Assembly: GCA_958404085.1 (NCBI GenBank)
Contig: CATXZX010000098.1
Coordinates: 1 to 6,821 of the forward strand
Length of the DNA: 6,821 nt
Direction: 5' to 3'
From: an uncultured Prevotellaceae bacterium
Lineage (GTDB): Bacteria; Bacteroidota; Bacteroidia; Bacteroidales; Bacteroidaceae
Positions 1-5,813 of this stretch are shown here, piece by piece (within the stretch, counting starts at the first letter, position 1; each line of letters begins with the position of its first letter). A program made the position numbers and the translations under genes. The notes under the pieces were generated by a model that had not been told where the DNA came from, did no database searches, and worked only from the letters and a program-made list of their open reading frames with translations.

Positions 1-689
1 TCGCGCAGCGAGTCGAGCGTAGCGAGCAGGACGGCCGAAGCATTGCCGCGTCGGCGATACGTGTCCAGCAGCAGGTGACTTACGTCGCGGCGGGCCTGGA
101 GGGATGCTGTGTCGGAGCGCATGAGCCGGTAGCCGTCCCGGATGCTGGAGGCCACGACGCTGAGCAGGTCGCCGGCATAATGACGGCTGTCGCGGCCGGT
201 CACAATCAGCGGCACGTAGCGGGATGCCTGGACATCGGCCAATAGCTGCGGGTTGCCCAATGCCTGGGAAAAATGAGCTTGGGCGTTCAGACGGACCGAA
301 TCCGACTGCGGGTCGTCGGTATAGGCGGGTGTCTTTTCCAGAAGCAGGCGTCCCAGCACGGTATGGTAAAGTGAACGGGCCGCCTCGTCCTTTTCGTTCC
401 GGAGTCCGGTACGGAGCAGATCGATGGCGGCTGTCGTACTGTCGGGCGACAGGCTGGTTACGAAGCGGTAACGCACCAATAATGCCTTGAGGCACTGTCC
501 GGCGTTTCCGTCTGCCGTGGCTTGCGTTCGGATACGGTCAAGGGCCGACATGGCTGTGCGGGGAGCATCGCTCTTCGAGGCTTTTTCAACTTGTTTCCAC
601 AAAGATTCGTAATTTTGTGCTGCGGACGGAAGCAGCGTGCAACAGGAAATTGCCAGCAACCCGGCCAGACGTCTCATCTTTTCCTTCAT
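1..689 (-). CDS. Alpha-2-macroglobulin family protein, N-terminal part (runs off the window edge)
   Basis: Reading from ATG at 689-687 the frame stays open for 229 codons to the edge, so only the N-terminus is present. It begins with a signal peptide: basic MKEKMRR, then a hydrophobic stretch from about residue 8 to 20, with a likely signal peptidase I site after SAA (residues 22-24), giving a mature start at QNYESLWKQVE. The rest is helical, and its flow (NYESLWKQVEKA near the start, LSPDSTTAAIDLLR around residues 80-95, DTYRRRGNASAVLLATLDSLR at the edge) matches the N-terminal region of large secreted alpha-2-macroglobulin-like proteins of Bacteroidales as I remember them. Proteins of this family are usually far longer (well over 1000 residues) and are thought to trap proteases in the cell envelope. 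The macroglobulin and any thioester domain would lie outside the window. A Cys pair at residues 16-17 is a poor lipobox. A second Met at residue 5 is an alternative start. No convincing promoter was found upstream. Confidence 0.75.
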   Translation of the reverse strand, partial: MKEKMRRLAGLLAISCCTLLPSAAQNYESLWKQVEKASKSDAPRTAMSALDRIRTQATADGNAGQCLKALLVRYRFVTSLSPDSTTAAIDLLRTGLRNEKDEAARSLYHTVLGRLLLEKTPAYTDDPQSDSVRLNAQAHFSQALGNPQLLADVQASRYVPLIVTGRDSRHYAGDLLSVVASSIRDGYRLMRSDTASLQARRDVSHLLLDTYRRRGNASAVLLATLDSLR

Positions 690-910
690 GATTTTTATTG
701 TTTATGTATTACAAAGAACGGCTATTCCATGTGAATAGCGTTTTTTTTCCTCATAATATTTATTAAATGACCGGTTCTGTATCTTTCTTATCGTGTAAAC
801 GAACTTTCCGGGGTGGCGGTAACGGTACGACAAGGGAGTTTTTTGGAAATAGCTCGGAGAAAATTGAAAATAGCGCGGCGCTTTTTTCGGCAACCCTCAT
901 GCGGACGGAA
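690..910. other. Non-coding gap between pepD terminator and the A2M gene
   Basis: No believable gene is present; the short frames here have no recognisable protein character. The segment should contain the promoter and leader of the A2M gene on the minus strand, but no good TAnnTTTG element is visible. It holds a repeat related to the rsmA terminator hairpin (853-874) and a tiny hairpin followed by a T run near 872-887 on the plus strand, which has no gene upstream to terminate. Confidence 0.6.
853..874 (-). repeat. Short repeat related to the left half of the rsmA terminator hairpin
   Basis: On the minus strand, positions 874-853 read GCTATTTT, six variable bases, then TCTCCGAG. The plus strand at 4386-4407 has the same two blocks with the same six-base spacing; 18 of 22 positions agree. 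One copy is intergenic upstream of the A2M gene and the other forms part of the rsmA terminator, which suggests a dispersed palindromic repeat family in this genome. Two copies are too few to prove that. Confidence 0.5.
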
Positions 911-943
911 ACAAAAAGTCCGCACTGCAGCGGCAATGCGGAC
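911..943 (-). terminator. Intrinsic terminator of the flippase-pepD unit
   Basis: On the minus strand, 24 nt past the pepD stop, a perfect 7-bp GC-rich stem (GTCCGCA 943-937 with TGCGGAC 924-918, 12-nt loop) runs directly into TTTTTGT (917-911). This is a classic rho-independent terminator. A third copy of the arm sequence lies just beyond it at 906-900 and could pair with the middle arm instead. Confidence 0.85.
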
Positions 944-967
944 CTTCGATAGATAAGGATAATCGTA

Positions 968-2428
968 TCAGTTCTTTTCAGGAATCTGCTCCAATGTGGC
1001 AAGCAGGAATTTATAGAATTTTCCGACCGACGGTATGTGGCAACGCTCATCGGGGGTATGCGGCGAGCGGATGGTCGGACCGAAGCTGACCATATCCATG
1101 CCCGGATAGACAGAACCGATTACGCCACACTCCAGTCCGGCGTGTACCACCTGTACGTGGTTGTCTGTCCCGTACATGTTTTTGTAAATGGTCTCCATAC
1201 ATTTCACAATAGGAGAAGCGGGATTCGGCTGCCATGCGGGATAGCCGCCGCTTTGTTCCACCTTGAGGCCTGCCATGGCGAATACGCTGCCTACAGTCTC
1301 GGCGTTGCAGTCGCGCATGCTGTCGCACGAACTTCGTACCAGAATCATGACATTCACGTGGCCGCCGCCGATGTTGATGATAGCCAGGTTACTGGATGTT
1401 TCAACAATCTCGGGGATGCTGGGGATGTAGCGCATCACGCCGTTATGGCACGCATAGATGGCGTCGATCAGGTTGTCCTGAATTTCCTCGGGCACCTGCA
1501 TGGCCGGGGTGTCCACCTGTTCGAGTTTGAGAGCGAGGTTGGGTTCGATGCCGGCGTATTCGGCCGTAAAGATTTTCTCCCATTCGGCCACACATTCGGT
1601 CAGGGCGGCTATGTTTTCGGCCGGGAGCGTCAGCACAACTTCGCAATCGCGGGGAATGGCGTTGCGCATGTTACCGCCGTTCCATGACGACAGGCGCGCC
1701 TCGTAGTCGGCAACGGCTTCCTGCACGAAGCGTACCATCAACTTGTTGGCGTTGGCGTGTCCTTTGGCGATGTCTTGTCCCGAGTGTCCGCCGCGCAGGC
1801 CGCTCAGTGTAACTTTGACGGCTGCGTCGTTGGCGTCGGTTTCCACTTCCTTGTAGTCCATGCTTGCCGTAACGTTCACACCACCGGCGCTACCGATAAC
1901 CATTTCGCCTTCGGTCTCTTCGTCGAGGTTCAGCAGGATGCTTCCTTTCAGCGTATCGGGCGACAGGTTGTTGACACCGTACATGCAGGTTTCTTCGTCT
2001 ACCGTGACGAGTCCTTCGAGTGGCCCGTGTTTCAGCGTGTTGTCCTCCATGATGGCCATGATCGTTGCCAGTCCCATGCCGTTGTCAGCGCCGAGGGTTG
2101 TTCCTTTGGCCTTGACCCATTCGCCGTCAATGTAGGTCTGAATGGGGTCGGTCTCGAAATTATGGTCTACGGTGCTTAATTTCTGCGGAACCATATCCAT
2201 GTGTGCTTGCAGCGTTACCGTGCAGCGGTTCTCCATGCCGGGAGTTGCCGGCTTGCGCAGTACGACGTTACCCGCCCCGTCGGTGAAGGCCTCGACGGAT
2301 GCCTTGGCAGCCCAGTCCAGCAGGTAAGCGCGGATAGCGTCCAGATGTCCGGAAGGATGGGGAATCTGGGTCAGTGCGTGGAAGTTATTCCAGATAGCCT
2401 GAGGCTCTAAATTTTTAATTTCACTCAT
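968..2428 (-). CDS. pepD: Aminoacyl-histidine dipeptidase / cytosol non-specific dipeptidase (PepD, peptidase family M20C)
   Basis: This gene encodes 486 residues, the usual full length of PepD, a cytoplasmic di-zinc peptidase that hydrolyses dipeptides such as Xaa-His and takes part in amino-acid salvage. The metal and catalytic residues expected of family M20C are visible: H76 and D78 in LQAHMDMV, bridging D115 in GADNGMG, the Glu pair E145-E146 in VDEETCMYG, D169 in LNLDEET, and H457 in SPHTPDE. All five metal ligands fall four residues earlier than the E. coli PepD numbering as I recall it (H80, D119, E150, D173, H461), a strong sign of an intact enzyme. The dimerisation (lid) domain is the middle third, including GGHSGQDI (213-220). 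VHAGLECG (428-435) is also typical. The ATG at 2428-2426 lies 6 bp after the flippase gene stop, so the two are very likely cotranscribed, and a terminator follows the stop. There is no signal peptide. Confidence 0.95.
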   Translation of the reverse strand: MSEIKNLEPQAIWNNFHALTQIPHPSGHLDAIRAYLLDWAAKASVEAFTDGAGNVVLRKPATPGMENRCTVTLQAHMDMVPQKLSTVDHNFETDPIQTYIDGEWVKAKGTTLGADNGMGLATIMAIMEDNTLKHGPLEGLVTVDEETCMYGVNNLSPDTLKGSILLNLDEETEGEMVIGSAGGVNVTASMDYKEVETDANDAAVKVTLSGLRGGHSGQDIAKGHANANKLMVRFVQEAVADYEARLSSWNGGNMRNAIPRDCEVVLTLPAENIAALTECVAEWEKIFTAEYAGIEPNLALKLEQVDTPAMQVPEEIQDNLIDAIYACHNGVMRYIPSIPEIVETSSNLAIINIGGGHVNVMILVRSSCDSMRDCNAETVGSVFAMAGLKVEQSGGYPAWQPNPASPIVKCMETIYKNMYGTDNHVQVVHAGLECGVIGSVYPGMDMVSFGPTIRSPHTPDERCHIPSVGKFYKFLLATLEQIPEKN

Positions 2429-2434
2429 GTCTCT

Positions 2435-3454
2435 TTATGATTTATTGGGTTTGTAAGTAAATGCAGGCGTGTTTTTTCGGACTTTCAGCAGTGAAAGGGC
2501 TGTCGCTCCATAGGTGCCGAGTACGATGATGAGTGCGGTCTGGAGCGTATGTACGACCAGTGCAAAGACAATGGCATCGTTGGCGGCCACACCGTAGAGT
2601 ACGAGCATGGTCTTGACGGCAAAATGCCATGGACCGGCACCGTTCGGAGTAGGGACGAGTACGGCGTACGAACCGACGCAGAACACGACGAGCGCATCGA
2701 CCGGTCCGAGGGCGTTTGTGAAGTCGAAACAAAAAAACGTGAGGTACAGGTGCATGTAGTAGCATGCCCATATGGCCACCGAGTAGAACAGGTAGAGCGG
2801 AAGGTTGCGCACGCGGCGCAATGACGATATGCCTGTCCACAGGTCGAGTACGACCCCCTTGATGCGCTGAAACATGGAAAGACGCCATACAAGCACACCA
2901 CCCAGTACGACTGCGGCGATAAGGCAGACCGATGTGACGAAGTAACCCGTCGCCGAGAAACGGCTGAAAAAAGAGTCGAAGGAAGTGCCCGTCGTCTGGA
3001 AAAAGTGGAGGAAAACGCCCATCTGGGCCAGCAGTGTGATGCCTGTTACGACCAACATGAACAGGGAGTCTACGATTCGTTCGGTAACGACCGTTCCCAC
3101 GGCTTTCGAGAAAGAAGTGCCTTCGTAGCGTGCCAGGGTGGCACACCGGGTTATCTCGCCCACCCGGGGTATCAGCAGGCTGGATGCATAAGAGACGAAA
3201 ATGGAATAAACGCAAACCTGCTTGCGGGGATATTCGTCGAGGGGGGTCAGTGTCTGGTGCCATCGCCATCCCCGAAGCATTTGCGGCAAAATGCCGAACA
3301 TTAGCGAGAGGGCCATCCAGCCCCAATTCATTTTATACAGCAGGACGTTGCGGACTTCCTCCCAAGCTGTTTCGCGATACATCCAGTAAAGAATGCCGGC
3401 ACCGAGAATAAAAGGAACGCAAATCTTCAATATGTTGTTTAACGCGCGCTTCAA
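2435..3454 (-). CDS. Flippase-like integral membrane protein (lysylphosphatidylglycerol synthase TM-region family, UPF0104/YbhN-like)
   Basis: The 339-residue product has about eight hydrophobic segments (roughly 9-27, 45-62, 82-97, 128-150, 170-191, 220-242, 252-270, 288-320). Family landmarks are RGWRW (61-65), SLLIPRVGEITRC (92-104), GTVVTERIVD (120-129) and VPTPNGAGPWHFAV (267-280), which fit the membrane domain shared by MprF-type proteins and YbhN. No catalytic aminoacyl-transfer domain is present, so it should act as a membrane transporter or flippase, perhaps for a lipid or lipid-linked sugar; the substrate cannot be read from the sequence. The start is TTG (3454-3452), not ATG. No ATG lies upstream before an in-frame stop at 3478-3476, and the next internal Met (residue 25) would remove the first membrane segment. 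The TTG start gives the LKRALNNILKICVPF beginning expected for the family. It is the first gene of a two-gene unit with pepD and diverges from rsmA. Confidence 0.85.
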   Translation of the reverse strand: MKRALNNILKICVPFILGAGILYWMYRETAWEEVRNVLLYKMNWGWMALSLMFGILPQMLRGWRWHQTLTPLDEYPRKQVCVYSIFVSYASSLLIPRVGEITRCATLARYEGTSFSKAVGTVVTERIVDSLFMLVVTGITLLAQMGVFLHFFQTTGTSFDSFFSRFSATGYFVTSVCLIAAVVLGGVLVWRLSMFQRIKGVVLDLWTGISSLRRVRNLPLYLFYSVAIWACYYMHLYLTFFCFDFTNALGPVDALVVFCVGSYAVLVPTPNGAGPWHFAVKTMLVLYGVAANDAIVFALVVHTLQTALIIVLGTYGATALSLLKVRKNTPAFTYKPNKS

Positions 3455-3479
3455 AACCGATAGAAATCTAATTAATTAG

Positions 3480-3487
3480 TACCTTTG
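3480..3487 (+). promoter_or_regulatory. Putative Bacteroidetes -7 element for rsmA
   Basis: The plus strand reads TACCTTTG followed by CACC, a typical Bacteroidetes -7 region. A start site near 3494 would give an rsmA leader of about 25 nt. The expected -33 TTTG is not obvious in the AT-rich stretch upstream. The element is the left arm of a perfect inverted repeat shared with the divergent promoter. Confidence 0.6.
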
Positions 3488-3494
3488 CACCCCA

Positions 3495-3502
3495 CAAAGG
3501 TA
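3495..3502 (-). promoter_or_regulatory. Putative Bacteroidetes -7 element for the flippase-pepD unit
   Basis: On the minus strand 3502-3495 read TACCTTTG, an exact match to the TAnnTTTG -7 consensus of Bacteroidetes promoters. Transcription would begin near 3489, leaving a leader of about 35 nt before the TTG start. No clear TTTG -33 box is visible at the usual spacing, so this is only half of a promoter. The element is the right arm of a perfect inverted repeat. Confidence 0.5.
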
Positions 3503-3518
3503 CTAAAAAGCCATTATT

Positions 3519-4355
3519 ATGAAGTCAGTCCGACCAAAAAAATTTCTGGGGCAACACTTTTTGAAAGATCTGCCCACCGCGCAAGCTATAGCCGATACCG
3601 TGGATGCGTATCCGGATGTTCCGGTTCTGGAAGTAGGCCCGGGTATGGGAGTGATGACCCGTTTCCTGCTTGAAAAAGACCGCGAGCTGAAAGTCGTGGA
3701 GATAGATTTTGAGAGTGTGGCCTATCTGCGGGAGAACTTTCCGCGGCTGGAGAACGGAATCATAGAGGACGATTTTCTGAAAATGCACCTGGAACATACT
3801 TTCGGCGGCCGCCCGTTTGTGCTGACGGGCAATTATCCGTACAATATCAGCAGCCAGATTTTTTTCAAGATGCTTGAATATAAGGAGCTGATACCTTGTT
3901 GTACGGGAATGATCCAGAAAGAGGTGGCCGAGCGGTTAGCCGCTGCGCCGGGCAGCAAAACGTATGGCATATTGAGCGTACTCGTGCAGGCTTGGTACAA
4001 CGTGGAGTACCTCTTCACCGTACACGAACATGTATTCAACCCGCCTCCGAAGGTAAAGAGCGCAGTAATCCGCATGATGCGCAACGATGTGGAGACGCTG
4101 GGTTGCGACGAGCGCTTGTTCCGTCGTGTTGTGAAGACCGTATTCAACCAGCGTCGGAAAATGATGCGCGGATCGATTCGTCCGCTGTTGGCCCAGTTGG
4201 ATGCCGAAGCCATTGCGCGCGGCGGGGCCATACGGAGCGACCACAACGACTTCCTGGCTGGCGAAGGCATGACGCGCCGGCCCGAGCAACTGAGTGTGGC
4301 CGAGTTTGTCGGACTGACCAATATCGTGGCGGAAGAGTGCGCGTACGGTCATTGA
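3519..4355 (+). CDS. rsmA: 16S rRNA (adenine1518-N6/adenine1519-N6)-dimethyltransferase RsmA (KsgA)
   Basis: The 278-residue product is of normal family length. RsmA uses S-adenosylmethionine to dimethylate two adjacent adenines in the 3' terminal hairpin of 16S rRNA late in 30S subunit assembly; its loss gives kasugamycin resistance. Motifs are clear: KKFLGQHFLKD at the N-terminus (7-17), the SAM-binding motif I VLEVGPGMGVMT (36-47), the acidic motif VVEID (59-63), a DD pair before FLKMH (84-90), the catalytic NxPY motif as N105-Y106-P107-Y108 (GNYPYNIS), and the C-terminal FNPPPKVKSAVIRM (173-186) and FNQRRKMMRGSIRPL (209-223) blocks. Bacteroidales proteins often show F, L or Y at the second catalytic-motif position, so NYPY is not a defect. 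The ATG at 3519 directly precedes the conserved KKFLGQ block, which fixes the start. The gene is followed by its own terminator and diverges from the flippase-pepD unit. Confidence 0.97.
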   Translation: MKSVRPKKFLGQHFLKDLPTAQAIADTVDAYPDVPVLEVGPGMGVMTRFLLEKDRELKVVEIDFESVAYLRENFPRLENGIIEDDFLKMHLEHTFGGRPFVLTGNYPYNISSQIFFKMLEYKELIPCCTGMIQKEVAERLAAAPGSKTYGILSVLVQAWYNVEYLFTVHEHVFNPPPKVKSAVIRMMRNDVETLGCDERLFRRVVKTVFNQRRKMMRGSIRPLLAQLDAEAIARGGAIRSDHNDFLAGEGMTRRPEQLSVAEFVGLTNIVAEECAYGH

Positions 4356-4374
4356 CGCGGGCGTTTCCGTCTGG

Positions 4375-4433
4375 AAAAGTTCCCAGCTATTTTGAAAAAT
4401 CTCCGAGGTTTTTCAAAATAGCTGGGAACTTTT
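4375..4433 (+). terminator. Very long perfect hairpin terminator after rsmA
   Basis: Positions 4375-4399 pair with 4409-4433 as a perfect 25-bp stem around a 9-nt loop (4400-4408). The right arm ends in a T run that continues as TTTTTTGTTTT. The stem contains the GC-richer core GTTCCCAGC / GCTGGGAAC. It begins 19 nt after the rsmA stop. Intrinsic terminators rarely have perfect stems this long, and the left half resembles the repeat at 853-874. Confidence 0.92.
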
Positions 4434-4493
4434 TTGTTTTAGCAGGGCCGGGTCGAAAAAAAACTTTGCACAAAGACGGACCGCAGCGAGTCG

Positions 4494-4570
4494 TAGACTA
4501 CCATAACTACGCTTATACCACAGATTTCTGTTCCTTATTCTGGGATAAGTAGTTATATGGTTGCCGTCTA
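4494..4570. repeat. Imperfect long inverted repeat / hairpin
   Basis: The left arm 4494-4524 (TAGAC, then ACCATA, ACTAC, TTAT and CAGA blocks) is matched in inverse complement by 4539-4570 (blocks TCTG, ATAAGTAGT, TATATGGT, GTCTA), with a few short gaps and a loop of about 14 nt. Nearly every block of one arm has its partner in the other in the same order. Confidence 0.6.
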
Positions 4571-4586
4571 AAAGATGTACATCTTT
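4571..4586. repeat. Perfect 16-bp palindrome
   Basis: AAAGATGTACATCTTT is its own inverse complement with no spacer. It sits about 120 bp upstream of the putative -7 element of the RhuM-Fic gene and directly beside the right arm of the imperfect hairpin. Its form is that of a binding site for a dimeric DNA-binding protein; the protein is unknown. Confidence 0.75.
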
Positions 4587-4705
4587 GGAAACGAATGTGC
4601 GAATCTGTAAAAACGAGATTTGCTTTTTCCGGTTCCTTTCCCGCATTTTTCGTTCATTCTAAGCATTTTGCGGATAGCATCGTAAGTTTTTCAGCTGGAA
4701 TATGA

Positions 4706-4713
4706 TAACTTTG
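4706..4713 (+). promoter_or_regulatory. Putative -7 promoter element of the RhuM-Fic gene
   Basis: TAACTTTG matches the Bacteroidetes TAnnTTTG -7 consensus exactly. It lies 34 bp upstream of the ATG, placing transcription start near 4720 and giving a leader of about 28 nt. No good TTTG -33 box is at the standard distance; the nearest T run (4687-4691) is too close. Confidence 0.55.
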
Positions 4714-4732
4714 TAGACGGTAAGAATATAAT

Positions 4733-4740
4733 AAAGGAGA
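4733..4740 (+). promoter_or_regulatory. Strong Shine-Dalgarno site of the RhuM-Fic gene
   Basis: AAAGGAGA lies 7 nt before ATG 4748 and fixes that start. A site this strong stands out against the weak sites of the housekeeping genes in this window and would suit a gene acquired from elsewhere. Confidence 0.65.
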
Positions 4741-4747
4741 AACAGCC

Positions 4748-5764
4748 ATGGCAGAAAATAGAATCATCGCAAATAACGGTTCGTCAATAGTGCTTTATAT
4801 CACAGATGACGGTAACACCCGGCTTGAAGTGAAACTGGAGAAAGATACCGTGTGGCTGAACCGAGAACAAATAGCTCAACTATATGATCGTGATTATAAG
4901 ACAATAGCAAAGCACATCAATAATGCTTTGAAAGAAGAATTGGAAGGCGAGCCGGTAGTCGCAAAATTTGCGACACCCAAGAAATATGGACGCAAAGAAG
5001 GGCTGACTCAAATGCAATATATTGAATATTATAATCTTGACATGGTTGTCTCAATAGGCTATCGTGTAAAAAGTCGTAATGGTATTGCATTTAGGAAATG
5101 GGCAAATACCGTTCTAAAACAATACCTTATCAAAGGTTATGCCATAGATCGGCGCCGTCTTGACCATTACGACGAATTGAAGGATGTGGTGCGCTTGATG
5201 TCGCGTACCCTCACTTTTCAGGATAAGGTGTCGGAGGGAGAATATTCGGGACTGTTCAGTGTCATTGCCGATTATGTCTATGCCCTCGACACCCTCGACC
5301 GTTACGACTACCAGTCGCTTCGGATAGAGAAAACGACCTGTGAGAATCCTTTCCGTGCCACCTACGACAATGCCATGAAGGCCATCAACGCATTGAAGGA
5401 AAAGTTTGGCGGCAGCCAGTGGTTTGCTAATGAAAAGGATGATTCGTTCAGGAGTAGTATCGGGCAGATTTATCAGACTTTCGGCGGTGAAGACCTTTAT
5501 CCGTCAGTAGAGGAAAAGGCCGCCATGTTGCTTTATCTTGTGGTGAAAAATCACTCGTTCAGTGATGGCAACAAACGAATTGCGGCGATGCTCTTTCTTT
5601 GGTTTATGGAGAAAAACGGCATACTATACTCCGCAGATGGCCGTAAGCGTATAGCCGACAACACGCTCGTGGCACTCACGCTGATGATTGCCGAGAGCCG
5701 TACCGAAGAGAAGGATGTGATGGTGAAGGTGGTGGTGAATCTAATCAACAAGGAAAATCAATAA
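4748..5764 (+). CDS. RhuM-family protein with C-terminal Fic/Doc domain
   Basis: This 338-residue protein has two parts. Residues 1 to about 135 form the RhuM (virulence RhuM, COG3943) domain: TDDGNTRLEVKLEKDTVWLNREQIAQLYDRD, then KTIAKHINNAL, YNLDMVVSIGYRV (95-107) and FRKWANTVLKQYLIKGYA (115-132). This is the usual pattern of RhuM-like proteins and probably a DNA-binding fold. Residues from about 165 to 320 are a Fic/Doc domain with the core motif HSFSDGNKR (269-277), preceded by EEKAAMLLYLVVKN. Canonical AMP-transferring Fic proteins read HxFxxGNGRxxR. Here K276 replaces the Gly and A280 the final Arg, nearer to Doc, where the NKR form goes with kinase activity on EF-Tu. The target and chemistry here are unknown. 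Fusions of this kind are common in accessory regions of Bacteroidetes and other gut bacteria. No separate antitoxin gene lies next to it, so the RhuM part may control the Fic part in cis; that is inference. GC is about 40% across 4801-5160 and about 48% across 5161-5580. Confidence 0.88.
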   Translation: MAENRIIANNGSSIVLYITDDGNTRLEVKLEKDTVWLNREQIAQLYDRDYKTIAKHINNALKEELEGEPVVAKFATPKKYGRKEGLTQMQYIEYYNLDMVVSIGYRVKSRNGIAFRKWANTVLKQYLIKGYAIDRRRLDHYDELKDVVRLMSRTLTFQDKVSEGEYSGLFSVIADYVYALDTLDRYDYQSLRIEKTTCENPFRATYDNAMKAINALKEKFGGSQWFANEKDDSFRSSIGQIYQTFGGEDLYPSVEEKAAMLLYLVVKNHSFSDGNKRIAAMLFLWFMEKNGILYSADGRKRIADNTLVALTLMIAESRTEEKDVMVKVVVNLINKENQ

Positions 5765-5813
5765 AGTGCATTTGGAGTGCAAGACTTCGTAACGTTTACA
5801 AAAGAATAGAAAT

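Larger units (their letters stand above)
3476..3506. repeat. 12-bp perfect inverted repeat between divergent genes
   Basis: TTAGTACCTTTG (3476-3487) and CAAAGGTACTAA (3495-3506) are exact inverse complements separated by 7 nt (3488-3494). The repeat lies in the 64-bp region between the flippase gene and rsmA. It could be an operator for a dimeric regulator, a pair of face-to-face promoters, or an RNA hairpin in either leader. Confidence 0.8.
4553..4731. repeat. Segment bracketed by inverted copies of an 18-bp motif, enclosing a promoter element
   Basis: TTATATGGTTGCCGTCTA (4553-4570) and the inverse complement of 4714-4731 agree at 15 of 18 positions, including exact blocks TTATAT and CCGTCTA. 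The enclosed 143 bp contain the 16-bp palindrome and the TAACTTTG element pointing toward the gene at 4748. A degraded third copy in the orientation of the right one starts at 4494. This is the general layout of an invertible promoter, although such repeats are usually perfect. Confidence 0.4.
4434..4747. other. Repeat-rich non-coding region between the rsmA terminator and the RhuM-Fic gene
   Basis: No credible protein or tRNA gene is visible. Present are an orphan promoter-like run ACTTTGCACAAAG near 4463-4475, an imperfect long hairpin (4494-4570), a perfect 16-bp palindrome (4571-4586), an inverted pair (4553-4570 with 4714-4731) and a -7 element (4706-4713) just before the next gene. The clustering of inverted structures is denser than expected for a plain leader and may mark a recombination site or a regulatory control region. 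Confidence 0.6.

Noticed and set aside
872..887. AGCG/CGCT mini-hairpin followed by a T run on the plus strand
   Set aside because: The stem is only 4 bp and there is no plus-strand gene upstream to terminate.
702..1050. Small minus- and plus-strand frames in the gap before the A2M gene
   Set aside because: They overlap the pepD terminator and the 3' end of pepD, and no protein-like pattern is visible.
1037..1687. 216-codon plus-strand open frame opposite pepD
   Set aside because: It lies entirely antisense to a clearly intact pepD, has no recognisable domain, and is the mirror of GC-rich codon use.
2442..3326. 294-codon minus-strand open frame overlapping the flippase gene
   Set aside because: It is an out-of-frame shadow: Arg/His/Pro-rich, with no membrane segments or motifs, while the other frame carries a full family signature.
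3896..4552. 218-codon plus-strand frame overlapping rsmA and its terminator
   Set aside because: It reads through the terminator hairpin and has shadow-like composition; rsmA in the other frame is unquestionable.
4413..4646. 77-codon minus-strand frame downstream of rsmA
   Set aside because: It runs into the terminator hairpin arm and shows no family resemblance or ribosome site.
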